This document shows positions 7,666 to 15,801 of a stretch of 19,312 nucleotides of DNA, piece after piece (the stretch's first letter is position 1; each line of letters opens with the position of its first letter). Source of the DNA: an uncultured Eubacteriales bacterium (GTDB lineage: Bacteria > Bacillota > Clostridia > Christensenellales > Borkfalkiaceae); contig CABQND010000042.1 in assembly GCA_902465495.1 (NCBI GenBank), forward strand, positions 1 to 19,312, in the 5' to 3' direction. Under the pieces are notes generated by a model. The model searched no databases. It was not told the DNA's origin and saw only the letters and a program-made list of their open reading frames with translations. The position numbers and the translations under genes were made by a program.

Positions 7666-7851
7666 TTAAAAATACAGCCGCCAGGCTGTGAGTGCCAGCA
7701 TACATACCAACGCCGCCGCCACCGAAAAGGACAAAGTCAGATTCAGCATGATGCGAAATAAAACCGCAGGTGCGTTCTCGTCAAAAACATGCGCGGCGCG
7801 CATCGCCATTCCCAGCGCGACGAGCGCCGCATATACACAAGGAATCAACAT
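7666..7851 (-). CDS. Small two-helix membrane protein, unknown function
   Basis: 61 residues with two predicted membrane segments, about residues 1-18 (LIPCVYAALVALGMAM) and about 33-56 (IMLNLTLSFSVAAALVCMLAL), joined by a short polar loop RAAHVFDENAP. The start is the first in-frame ATG after a stop. The ribosome binding site is weak, and Met15/Met17 are alternatives. No family is recognised. It sits between the esterase terminator palindrome and the oxidoreductase-like gene, 18 nt from the latter, which suggests a two-gene unit. The hydrophobic composition and spacing favour a real gene, but the poor ribosome binding site leaves doubt. Confidence 0.5.
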   Translation of the reverse strand: MLIPCVYAALVALGMAMRAAHVFDENAPAVLFRIMLNLTLSFSVAAALVCMLALTAWRLYF

Positions 7852-7881
7852 TTTAGCTTAAATTTTCGCTCCATCGTAAAG

Positions 7882-7909
7882 GGCTGCCGACGGAATTCCG
7901 TCGGCAGCC
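7882..7909 (-). terminator. Perfect 28-bp palindromic terminator of the minus-strand cluster
   Basis: GGCTGCCGACGGAA / TTCCGTCGGCAGCC forms a 14-bp perfect inverted repeat with AATT at the centre. It starts 6 nt after the esterase stop at 7916. The minus-strand tail is only CTTTAC, while the plus-strand side has GTATTTTT. It is probably the end of the long cluster, with possible readthrough into the 61-residue membrane protein gene. Confidence 0.8.
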
Positions 7910-7915
7910 GTATTT

Positions 7916-10900
7916 TTACCCTTTCCGTTTGCGACGCACAGCCACCGCCGCGCTGCCCGCCAGCATCACCGCAATAAACGAGGCGGATACTGTAACCATA
8001 CTTCCGCAACCGGCCTTTTCTGCTTCGCCAAATTCCACACTTACAATACTATCAGCCGTCAAAACAAAGGTGTTTCCCTCGATCGCCTCGCCGTTGACCT
8101 TGATCGTGACAACTTTGTATCCCTCATCGGGAGTCGCCGTGACCGTAATGACCGCATTTTCAAACGCCGTGGTCTTATCGACCGTCACTGTCCCGTGCTC
8201 GGACGACTGCACCGTCACCGTATATTGGTTCATGTATAGCTTGAACGTGACCTGCACTTCGCTGTCTTCCAACAGCACGAATGTGTTGCCCGTAATAGGT
8301 TCACCGTTGACAAAGATGTTATCCAGCGTATATCCCTCGTCAGGCGTAACCGTTACGGCGATTTCAGTGCCCGAAACCGCGCTCGTTGCGCTCACTTCCG
8401 CAGTGCCGTGTTGCGTCGGCGCGAGCGTAACGCTGTAAACCGTTTCGTCCTTGATAAACCGCGCGCTCACCACGCTGTTTTCCCGTACAAAGAAGGATGT
8501 TCCGTCAATTTCTTCGCCGTTGACGAGGACCGCATCCAGTACATATCCCGCGGCGGGCGTCGCCGTGACCGTGATCTGCGTTCCCGCGACCACCGAACCG
8601 CTCGGCGAGATCTCCACCGTGCCGTTTTCCGCCTGCTGCACCGACACATCGTAATTGACGATCAGCTCTTCCCACTTCGCAAAGAACGACAGATTTCCCG
8701 TCGTGCCTGCGGCAACGCTTTCGACCGCTTTGCCCGTCAGCTCCGCGTTGTCGTACCAACCTTCAAACGCAAAGCCGCTTCTTCCCGGGACAGGAAGATC
8801 AAATGAATCTTCAATCGTATAATCCTCTTTAACTTCGTCCGCAAACGCGCCGCCGTTGAGCGTATAGGATATTGAATATTCCACTGCTTCCCAATGCGCC
8901 GTAAGCAAAATATCTTCCGCGATCGACCTGCCTTCAAAGTCGAAGGGATCCTGCGCCTCGCCTGCATACCAGCCGAGGAAGGAATACCCCTCGCGGTCAG
9001 GGGCGGCAGGCCGCACTGCCGTCAGCCACTGCTTGACTTTCTGCGTCGCGACCGTGCTGCCGCCCGCCGAGTCGAACGTGACTTCAAAAGCAACCGGCGG
9101 CTTTTTGCCCGTTTCCTGCGCAAGCATCTCGCCGAAACGGTTGCCCATGGCAAGGATTCCCTTCACCGAGAAATGCCATACGTCATTGTTGTCGTTGGGA
9201 TCGGGAACGAGCAGATCCTCGCTCTCCGCACAGCGCACGTTCTGCATCGCCGCCGCTGTCATCTGCATCTGCTTTCGCACGACGTCCTCATAGTTTGCAT
9301 TTTGCAGATTCGCCCCGATTTTGCCGATCACAAAGGGCATCGAGGAACAATCCTGCGCATTATTTAGTTCGGTCATAAGATCGGTCACATCGCCGCGCAG
9401 ATCTTCGATCAGCGCCGTCATGTGCTTCTGATACAGGTTCGCAAGCGCCTCGTTGGTGGAGTCCGCCTCGCCCTGCAACCACATCGCGCCTTTGATGACG
9501 GGCGTATATCCCGCCGCGATCAGCTCCTGCAACCCGAGCCGCAGGGTGACGATGAGATTTTCGTACAACAGCCCAGCATTCAGGCAGAGATTATCTTTGC
9601 CGTACTCTTCGATCATGCTCGGCGACATCCAAGTACCGTACGTATCCGAAGTGCTGTTTTGAAAATTCCCCAGCGCCGTCGCACCGACCGCATATTTGAT
9701 CACCGCCGCTTTGCCGTTTTCTCCGCCGTAATAGGCGCTCATCGCCTCCGCGAATCCGAGTTCGGGCCCGATGTGCGCGCCGCTGTATCCTTTGCCCGAA
9801 CGCACGAACGAAAGCTTTGCGTTCGCTGCCGCGGGATCCGCGCTCTGCGTGATCCCGTAATACAAAATATCGGCATATCCGCTTTCATATTCGGCGAGCT
9901 TTTCCTGATCGACTTCCCCGCCGTACGTGTATCCCTTGTATAATCCCGCCGCGGGTGTGAATCCCGCCGCATTGGATTGCCCCGCAAGGATATACACATC
10001 CACCGTCTTTACGTCCGTAAACGTCACCTCCACCGAATACGCCTGCGTCACGTTCTGCAAAACAAATGCGCCGACCGCACCCAGGCTGACTCCGTTTACT
10101 TTCACATTGTCCACGATGTAGCCTTCGTCCGGAACAAACGTGAGCGCAACGTCGCTGTGCGTTGCCACGTCAAATGTCTCTCCCGCCGCGGCGCCGTTGT
10201 ACTGCACCGAACCGTTCTGCGCCGCCGCGACCGTGATTGTCTGCATCGCCTTTTCTTCTACGGGCTGATTGGCCGGATACGGTGCTTTTGATTGCGCCGA
10301 AAACGCCATATATTGCGCTTCGTAAATAAGATTCAGCGTACCGCCCGCATTGACGCGCATGCCGAGATACCCCTCGTTGTAAGAGCATCCCGTGTCCGCA
10401 AGGTTGATGACCTTTTGATCGATACCCGCCGCCGGCGTCCCGTTCTCTTTATCCTCTTTGCTCGCATATGCCGTGACTGTCAGCGTCTGCGCCTCGGAAT
10501 CGGCAATGAGATCGAGCACGACAGATGTGGTGCCCGAAACTGTACCGATGCCTACCATTTTATAGGGCGTCGAAGCCGTGGTCGAATACACTTTCCCTTC
10601 CACAAACGGCACGATGCTCAGCGTAACGCGGTTGAGGTATTCTCCGCTCGCATCGGTATGATATGCCATATAGCTGAGCATATATCCGTTGTTCGGGGTC
10701 TTGTTGCTGCCCGTTCCCGTCGCCCCGTCCGTCCAGAAAAGCAGTCCCGATTCCACACTCGTGCGCACGTTTTTGGTCGTCCTGTCCCCTTCTTCGATCC
10801 CTTTCGCAGCCTTTTGATTTTCCATATCCAAAGCCACGGTCATCTCAAAATCGCCGTAAGCATATTCATTGAGCAGGCGACCTTCCGTGCCCGGCTCGTC

Positions 10901-11863
10901 GTTATAAATTGCCGTGTTCGTTTCGGAATCTGCACGCATATTCTTCGCAAGCGAAGAACCGTAATAATCGACCTTGGACGCGTCCGTGAAATCCGTCGCG
11001 TCGATCGCATTTACCGTGACATCCTGCATAACGGTGTCGTCATAATCGGGATTGGAAGTCCAAAAACGGAAATCGTCGTAATGCAAAGGCGAATACGTCG
11101 CGCCGCACACGCCCGCAAAGCCGCAATAGCCGCTCGTCTGCGGCGAGCGCGTAAATGACGACTGCGGCGTTTCCAAGAGCAGAACCTCATCCATCCACAG
11201 ACGGCAATATTCGTCCGTCGCTTCCACGCGCACCGTATGCCAGTCATGCCAGCTGAATTTTGTTGCGTCCAGTTTGGCGTTGATGCGCACCGACTGCGCC
11301 CAGCCGGCATTGAGCGAACCGTCTCCTTTCACTCCCTTTTCATAAAATCCGATTGCGTAGTTGTTAAAACATATACCCCTGCCGCGGAACTCATGCGCGT
11401 TGGTGACAGGCTGGGGATCGGTCACGAAAAACGGGATCATCGTGTTGATCGTCATTCCCGCGCCGGGGTTTGCGGCATTATCGTCGAGATATTGCTGCAA
11501 ATTCTCTTCGGGTACGTCCGCCTTGACTTTGACTTCAAACATATAATTGGCGGAATCCGCGCTCCCGTACAGGAATTTGCCGTAATCGGTAGTCGTCGAG
11601 GTCTTGTAGGCTATGTGGTTTTCGCCGCCGAACCGCCAGCCGCGGATGTTTTGCCCGTCCGCCGTGTACGAATAGGACGAGCCGCCCACGATGCGCGACC
11701 ACCCGTCTTCGACCGTGCCGTTGAAATCGTCGGAAAATTGCAACGTGTATCGATACCCGTTCAGATTTTCCTCCGCCGCAAAGGCACTTATGCCCACCGC
11801 CGCGCACACGCACATGAGAAGCGCGAGCGCGAAGATGTACAGCCTGTGTCTGATTTTACTCAT
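7916..11863 (-). CDS. Secreted multimodular CE6/sialate-O-acetylesterase-like carbohydrate esterase with InlB-type repeats and Gly-Cys tail
   Basis: 1315 residues. ATG 11863 is chosen because AGGAGGG lies 6 nt upstream; an earlier in-frame start at 11881 would swallow that site. Layout by eye: signal peptide 1-29 (cut after AFA); two LamG/DUF1080-like jellyroll domains about 35-285 and 290-545; one beta repeat about 555-620; SGNH-type esterase about 622-915; two InlB/Flg_new-like repeats about 925-1065, each ending in an aromatic-Ala-x-Trp strand (TAHWE, FAKWE); three divergent InlB-type repeats about 1068-1278; tail 1281-1315. Esterase motifs are LAGQSNAAG with nucleophile Ser630, WLQGEAD with Glu799, and DVWH with Asp894 and His897. 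This is the block I/III/V pattern of CE6 acetylxylan esterases and sialate O-acetylesterases (SASA). It probably removes acetyl groups from a glycan at the cell surface. It is the last gene of the import/GH cluster, 39 nt after the GH-A gene. Confidence 0.9.
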   Translation of the reverse strand: MSKIRHRLYIFALALLMCVCAAVGISAFAAEENLNGYRYTLQFSDDFNGTVEDGWSRIVGGSSYSYTADGQNIRGWRFGGENHIAYKTSTTTDYGKFLYGSADSANYMFEVKVKADVPEENLQQYLDDNAANPGAGMTINTMIPFFVTDPQPVTNAHEFRGRGICFNNYAIGFYEKGVKGDGSLNAGWAQSVRINAKLDATKFSWHDWHTVRVEATDEYCRLWMDEVLLLETPQSSFTRSPQTSGYCGFAGVCGATYSPLHYDDFRFWTSNPDYDDTVMQDVTVNAIDATDFTDASKVDYYGSSLAKNMRADSETNTAIYNDEPGTEGRLLNEYAYGDFEMTVALDMENQKAAKGIEEGDRTTKNVRTSVESGLLFWTDGATGTGSNKTPNNGYMLSYMAYHTDASGEYLNRVTLSIVPFVEGKVYSTTASTPYKMVGIGTVSGTTSVVLDLIADSEAQTLTVTAYASKEDKENGTPAAGIDQKVINLADTGCSYNEGYLGMRVNAGGTLNLIYEAQYMAFSAQSKAPYPANQPVEEKAMQTITVAAAQNGSVQYNGAAAGETFDVATHSDVALTFVPDEGYIVDNVKVNGVSLGAVGAFVLQNVTQAYSVEVTFTDVKTVDVYILAGQSNAAGFTPAAGLYKGYTYGGEVDQEKLAEYESGYADILYYGITQSADPAAANAKLSFVRSGKGYSGAHIGPELGFAEAMSAYYGGENGKAAVIKYAVGATALGNFQNSTSDTYGTWMSPSMIEEYGKDNLCLNAGLLYENLIVTLRLGLQELIAAGYTPVIKGAMWLQGEADSTNEALANLYQKHMTALIEDLRGDVTDLMTELNNAQDCSSMPFVIGKIGANLQNANYEDVVRKQMQMTAAAMQNVRCAESEDLLVPDPNDNNDVWHFSVKGILAMGNRFGEMLAQETGKKPPVAFEVTFDSAGGSTVATQKVKQWLTAVRPAAPDREGYSFLGWYAGEAQDPFDFEGRSIAEDILLTAHWEAVEYSISYTLNGGAFADEVKEDYTIEDSFDLPVPGRSGFAFEGWYDNAELTGKAVESVAAGTTGNLSFFAKWEELIVNYDVSVQQAENGTVEISPSGSVVAGTQITVTATPAAGYVLDAVLVNGEEIDGTSFFVRENSVVSARFIKDETVYSVTLAPTQHGTAEVSATSAVSGTEIAVTVTPDEGYTLDNIFVNGEPITGNTFVLLEDSEVQVTFKLYMNQYTVTVQSSEHGTVTVDKTTAFENAVITVTATPDEGYKVVTIKVNGEAIEGNTFVLTADSIVSVEFGEAEKAGCGSMVTVSASFIAVMLAGSAAVAVRRKRKG
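7919..8023 (-). other. C-terminal Gly-Cys / membrane segment / basic tail (esterase)
   Basis: The last 35 residues are AEKAGCGSM, then a hydrophobic stretch of about 20 residues, then RRKRKG. The order (Gly-Cys, membrane helix, basic cluster, terminal Gly) matches the GH31 tail at 6408-6509, although the preceding domains are unrelated. Confidence 0.8.
8030..8657 (-). repeat. Three tandem divergent InlB-type repeats in the esterase
   Basis: About 70 residues each. Each has a core strand followed by (N/H)GT(V/A)E/T, a xITVTxTPxxGY segment, a VNGExIxGxxF segment and a VxF end. A fourth related copy lies at about 10030-10230, before the esterase domain. They are typical stalk modules of Gram-positive surface proteins that hold a catalytic domain away from the wall. 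Confidence 0.8.
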
Positions 11864-11869
11864 ATATTT

Positions 11870-11876
11870 CCCTCCT
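11870..11876 (-). promoter_or_regulatory. Ribosome binding site deciding the esterase start
   Basis: AGGAGGG on the minus strand lies 6 nt before ATG 11863-11861 and fixes the start 18 bases downstream of the longest possible frame. Confidence 0.85.
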
Positions 11877-11881
11877 ATCAA

Positions 11882-11894
11882 GCGGCAAAGCCGC
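11882..11894 (-). other. Small hairpin in the GH-A / esterase intergenic gap
   Basis: GCGGC-TTT-GCCGC on the minus strand lies just upstream of the esterase ribosome binding site. It has no U-tract, so it is unlikely to terminate. It could mark an RNA processing point or tune esterase translation. Confidence 0.3.
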
Positions 11895-11902
11895 CCTTTT
11901 CC

Positions 11903-13015
11903 CTATTTTTTCGTTTTTTCAGCAAACTGCCGCTCCGCAATGTCGTTGAACTGTTTAAAAATTTGCATCTCCTGATGCGAATACGGGCGGTGATTGGCGC
12001 GAAAAATATCGTGCTGCCAACGGTCGATCGGAAGCGCGGAACCGCGCAGACTTTCCCAAGGCTCGTAATACTGCGCCCTGCCCTCGACCAGTCCGTAATG
12101 GTAACTGCCGATGCCTTCCAGCCAGAACAGCGGGTAAAGAGTTTCCACGTTGTTATCAAAGATGCGATGCAGCCATTCGGTGTTATACAACGGGCGGCCG
12201 TATTTCTTTTTGAGTGCATCGACCGTCGCGACGACGTGCTCGAATTTTCCGTAATGATGAAAGCTGACAATATCCGAAAGTTCCATCGCAAGAAATTCAA
12301 TGTCACGCAGGTTGGAAAGCGGATCGGTCAAATCTTTATTGAACGTCATCAGCCAGCTGTCCGCCGTGAGCGGCTGAATGGGTCCGATCTCGCGCGCGAT
12401 CTCAAAAAATCGGCGCAAATATTTTTCGGAACGGTCAAACCGCTTGGTGTTGCCCGGTTCGTTCCACAAATTCCATACAACGACGCGCGGATCGTCTTTG
12501 TGCGCCGATATAATGTCGCGCAGCCATTCGTAATACTGCGGTTCCAGCGCGGGATCATCCATCGGGATCCAGCCCACGTCCAGCCCTGCGCGGTGCGGCG
12601 AACGTTTCACTCCGCCGTGATACCCCCAGTCCGTTTTCTGCGGACCGAGCACAGGCGCCGCATATTCCTCCTTCGGTACCGTACAGTCGTTTCCGAATTT
12701 GGCCATCATGGTAAACCCGTGCGAATCCAAAAGCTGCAAGACCCGTTCCAGGCGCGCCATGTATCCGTCGCGGTCCGCCTTCCACGGCTCGAAATACATT
12801 GCCATGCGCACCGAGTTAAATCCCACCGACTGCGCAAGCGCTATTTCCTTTTCCATCACTTTCATGCGCTCTTCAAAGCCGTATTCCTGCCACATTTCAT
12901 ACTGAAAGGTGCAGTTGGACGGCAGATAGTTGAATCCGCGCACCCAGGGTCTTGCGTTGTGCCATTCCCACGCCCGTTCTTTGCTCCATTGCCCCTTATA
13001 CAGTTTTTCTTTCAT
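11903..13015 (-). CDS. Clan GH-A glycoside hydrolase, GH5-like (beta-mannanase/cellulase-type TIM barrel), cytoplasmic
   Basis: 370 residues, the size of a bare TIM barrel. Barrel landmarks: WVRGFNYLP at strand 1, FNSVRMAMYFEPW near residues 64-76 (the conserved Arg of clan GH-A), WNLWNEPGN with acid/base Glu186, FHHYGKF (His/Tyr at strand 6), and YNTEWLHR with nucleophile Glu280. Together these mark a retaining beta-glycosidase. No signal peptide or lipobox is present, so it probably acts on imported oligosaccharides. Related proteins are often labelled 1,4-beta-xylanase, endo-beta-mannanase or a GH2-type barrel without sandwich domains; substrate cannot be fixed. The start ATG 13015 follows a G6 run. 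It is 28 nt after the GH2 stop and 39 nt before the esterase, so part of the same transcript. Confidence 0.88.
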   Translation of the reverse strand: MKEKLYKGQWSKERAWEWHNARPWVRGFNYLPSNCTFQYEMWQEYGFEERMKVMEKEIALAQSVGFNSVRMAMYFEPWKADRDGYMARLERVLQLLDSHGFTMMAKFGNDCTVPKEEYAAPVLGPQKTDWGYHGGVKRSPHRAGLDVGWIPMDDPALEPQYYEWLRDIISAHKDDPRVVVWNLWNEPGNTKRFDRSEKYLRRFFEIAREIGPIQPLTADSWLMTFNKDLTDPLSNLRDIEFLAMELSDIVSFHHYGKFEHVVATVDALKKKYGRPLYNTEWLHRIFDNNVETLYPLFWLEGIGSYHYGLVEGRAQYYEPWESLRGSALPIDRWQHDIFRANHRPYSHQEMQIFKQFNDIAERQFAEKTKK

Positions 13016-13043
13016 GGTTTCCCCCCGCTTTCAATTTGTTCTG

Positions 13044-14792
13044 TCATTGTTTGTTGATCTCGCGCATACGCTCCAAAGAAATCTTCGGCTCGCGCGTTTG
13101 GGTGAATAAGCCGTTTTTTTCCTGCCATACGTCGGTGAACTGCGTCAGGCAATACCCCGCGATCGCGCGATTTTGCGAGAGCGCCGCCACAAGATCTGCC
13201 AGCCGCGCCGCAAATTCTTCCGCGCTCGCCGCCGCGCCGTATCCCCACGATGTCTGATCCTGCGCGTATTTTACGCCGCCGAATTCGCTCATCAAAATCG
13301 GCTGTCCTCTGTACGCATATCCTTTCGCAAACGCCGTACGCGTATGCAGATCGCGCACCCTGCCGCCCCGCAAAAAATGCTCCGTATCCGAACACGCCTC
13401 CGCAAGCTGAGCGGCCTCTTGCGCATAGTTGTGCAGCGTCACGATGTCCGTTTCCGTATGCTCCCAGCCGTCGTTGCCGATCACAAGTTTTCCCGGGGCA
13501 AGCGCCTTTGCAAGCCAGTACGCGCTGTTTACCATGGCTTGCAACCGCTCATTTGCAAAGACTTGTTGCGCTCCCCAATTTTCGTTGAACATCACGAACG
13601 CCATCACCGAATGATAGCCGCGATACTGTATGAGCGCCTCTTCCGCCTGTGACTGCAACGCGTGCACGGTGCGTTCGTCCGAAACGTATGCCGACGGCAT
13701 TTCGCACCAAACGTACAGCCCCGCCATGTCGCAGAAATAATAAAACCGCTCGTCCTCCAGCTTTTGGTGCATGCGCACGCCGTTGAATCCAGCCTCTTTG
13801 ATGAGCTGAACGTCGCGCTCCATCTGTTCTTCGGTACCCGTGAGCTCTCCGCCCGGGTAATACCCCTGCGCGAGCACCATGCGAAGATAGGTGTTCGGCA
13901 AATAATTGAATAAAATCCTGTTCCCGTCTGCGCGGTATTCGGTGAGCGCCTTGTACGAGCGCACAAGATCGACGCGCTTTTCTTGCTCGAACAATTCGTA
14001 GACGACGTCGAAAAACTGTCCGCATGCCCCCGCAGACCACGCCTTGACGGGAAGCTGCTGTTTTCGATTTTCCAGTTCCAATAATACGCGCCCCTCTTGC
14101 GCCGATACTTCACTGCTCACCGAGGCGACCTTGTCGCCGTCGTAATACGCCGTCGCGCAAAAGCGAAGCCCCGGACGGAAATTGCGCACGCGGTAATGCA
14201 ATATGGCACAGGAATCGGCAAAACGTATCTCCGAAAACACGTCCGAAAGACTGCTTTGCCCCACTTCTTCCAGCCATACGTCTTTCCACAGCCCCACCGT
14301 CGGCTCATAGAAACACCCCGTGCGATGATCGAGATGCCGCTGTTTGCCGCGCGGATATGCGGGATCGAAAGGATCGGCGCACCGCACAAGCAAAATGTTG
14401 TCAGTGCGGAGCGCATCGGTAATGTCAAAGGTGAAACGAGTATATCCGCCCTCGTGCTTTCCGAGATACCTGCCGTTCAGCCATACGTCGGAAAAATAAT
14501 CGGCTCCGTCAAAATGCAGAAGTACACGCTTTTTCGCACTCTTGCAAAAGCGAAAGGTACGGCGGTACCATACGGTATCGCAGTCTGCGGCGCCTTCGAT
14601 CCCGCTCGAAGGCGAATTGTATGCGAATGGCACAACAATTTTTTGCGGGAACACAGCCGTGCGCATCTTATCGGGGCGAAACGTGCCGCCGCGATCAAAC
14701 GCGAAGTCCCATTCCCCGTTTAAAGATACGAAACTCTCGCGCACAAACCGCGGACGCGGATATCCTTTTTTATAACAAGCTGCATGTTTCAT
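13044..14792 (-). CDS. GH2 family beta-glycosidase (beta-galactosidase/glucuronidase/mannosidase-type), cytoplasmic
   Basis: 582 residues, close to a beta-glucuronidase and much shorter than LacZ (about 1020). Domains in order: N-terminal jellyroll sugar-binding domain about 10-175 with LNGEWDFAFD, VWYRRTF and GADYFSDVWLNGRYLGKHEGGY; Ig-like sandwich about 180-290; TIM barrel about 300-582 with FNGVRMHQK, acid/base Glu404 in FNENWG and nucleophile Glu503 in MSEFGG. These are the GH2 signatures. There is no signal peptide, so it works inside the cell on imported oligosaccharides, removing a beta-linked hexose or uronic acid; which one is not evident. The start is 9 nt after the permease stop, and its ribosome binding site (AAAGGAG) overlaps the end of the permease gene, implying translational coupling. 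Confidence 0.93.
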   Translation of the reverse strand: MKHAACYKKGYPRPRFVRESFVSLNGEWDFAFDRGGTFRPDKMRTAVFPQKIVVPFAYNSPSSGIEGAADCDTVWYRRTFRFCKSAKKRVLLHFDGADYFSDVWLNGRYLGKHEGGYTRFTFDITDALRTDNILLVRCADPFDPAYPRGKQRHLDHRTGCFYEPTVGLWKDVWLEEVGQSSLSDVFSEIRFADSCAILHYRVRNFRPGLRFCATAYYDGDKVASVSSEVSAQEGRVLLELENRKQQLPVKAWSAGACGQFFDVVYELFEQEKRVDLVRSYKALTEYRADGNRILFNYLPNTYLRMVLAQGYYPGGELTGTEEQMERDVQLIKEAGFNGVRMHQKLEDERFYYFCDMAGLYVWCEMPSAYVSDERTVHALQSQAEEALIQYRGYHSVMAFVMFNENWGAQQVFANERLQAMVNSAYWLAKALAPGKLVIGNDGWEHTETDIVTLHNYAQEAAQLAEACSDTEHFLRGGRVRDLHTRTAFAKGYAYRGQPILMSEFGGVKYAQDQTSWGYGAAASAEEFAARLADLVAALSQNRAIAGYCLTQFTDVWQEKNGLFTQTREPKISLERMREINKQ

Positions 14793-14801
14793 ATTCTCTC
14801 T

Positions 14802-15797
14802 TTACTCCTTTACACCCGTCCCCGTAATGGCGAGTCCGCCCACAAAGTAGCGCTGGAATGCAAAGTAGATGGCGAACAGCGGCAGACAGGTGATGGTCGC
14901 GCCCGCAAACACATACGGAAGATCCATGCGGTTGCCGTCCGAGAGCGATTTGAGTTTTAGCTGCAGCGTCTTCACCGATTCAGTGGTCAGATACAGGCTG
15001 GGAGCAAAGAAATCGTTCCATGTTCCGATAAACATGAACACCACCTGCGCCGCGATCGCAGGGCCCATCATGGGCAGCATGATATGAATAAATTGCTGCA
15101 GATAGCTCGCCCCGTCGATCTTGCCCGACTCGAACATCGCGTCGGGGATCCCCTTTTGATACTGAATATAGAAAAACATCTGCGAGACAGAGCCGAACAT
15201 CGTGGGAAGAATGAGCGGCCAGAATGTATTGATGAAACCCAGCTGATAATAGGCGCGGTACAGCGGCAGAACCACTGACGCATACGGGATCATCAGCCCG
15301 CTCAGGAGAATGAGAAGGTGCACCGTTTTATGGCGCATATACATTTTGGAAAAAGCGAACGCCTCCAAAGAAGAGACGATGATACAGATCGGAATCGTGG
15401 CAACCTCAATGATCATGGTGTTGAAAAATCCGCCGATCATGTCGATGGTCGTCCAGGCGCGGGCATAGTTTGCCCACTGCGGCACATGCGGGAAGAATAC
15501 CAGTTGCATGGTATTGGAAACTTCCGCAGGCGTCTTTAAACTGGATGCGATCATCCAAAGGAAAGGAAACAAACAGGTCACGCAGGTCAGAACAAGAATG
15601 CCATACGCCAGAATGTGCCCGCCCAAACGGCAATACGCCGAAGAAAAGCGAATAAAACGCGTCTTTCCCGCATTGATGCCGACACGCACCGATTCCGAGC
15701 GCAGGCGGTCCGCCTTTGCCGAAAGCGCCCCGCCCAGCGCCAGTCCTGCCGCTATCAGAGAGAGAATGCAAATCAAAACGATCACTGCTCTGTTCAT
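14802..15797 (-). CDS. ABC sugar transporter permease, MalG type, with an extra N-terminal membrane helix
   Basis: 331 residues from ATG 15797, preceded by AGGGGT at 6 nt. A TTG at 15812 in the same frame would overlap the upstream gene and is less likely. Membrane segments: an extra N-terminal helix about 4-27, then helices starting about 62 (ILAYGILVLTCVTCLFPFLWM), 118, 150, 180, 240 and 285. The cytoplasmic EAA loop that docks the ATPase begins at Glu223 (ESGKIDGASYLQQF, ending LPMMGP). The MalG/CUT1 family usually has six helices, so the first about 55 residues are additional. It pairs with the MalF-type permease whose stop is 4 nt upstream. The ending GTGVKE is typical of the family. It imports oligosaccharides with the binding protein at 16751-18223. 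Confidence 0.93.
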   Translation of the reverse strand: MNRAVIVLICILSLIAAGLALGGALSAKADRLRSESVRVGINAGKTRFIRFSSAYCRLGGHILAYGILVLTCVTCLFPFLWMIASSLKTPAEVSNTMQLVFFPHVPQWANYARAWTTIDMIGGFFNTMIIEVATIPICIIVSSLEAFAFSKMYMRHKTVHLLILLSGLMIPYASVVLPLYRAYYQLGFINTFWPLILPTMFGSVSQMFFYIQYQKGIPDAMFESGKIDGASYLQQFIHIMLPMMGPAIAAQVVFMFIGTWNDFFAPSLYLTTESVKTLQLKLKSLSDGNRMDLPYVFAGATITCLPLFAIYFAFQRYFVGGLAITGTGVKE

Positions 15798-15801
15798 ACC
15801 A

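Noticed and set aside
7882..7909. 28-bp perfect palindrome considered as a mobile-element end or attachment site
   Set aside because: It sits 6 nt after a stop codon, has no flanking direct repeats or transposase, and is best explained as a terminator stem.
8030..8657. Tandem repeats considered as a CRISPR array or satellite
   Set aside because: The repetition is at protein level with about 70-residue units in one open frame; there are no identical short DNA repeats with spacers.
11237..13057. 606-codon open frame on the plus strand across the esterase, GH-A and GH2 genes
   Set aside because: It is antisense to three well-supported genes, is rich in Arg/His/Val as mirror frames are, and has no ribosome binding site or recognisable domain.
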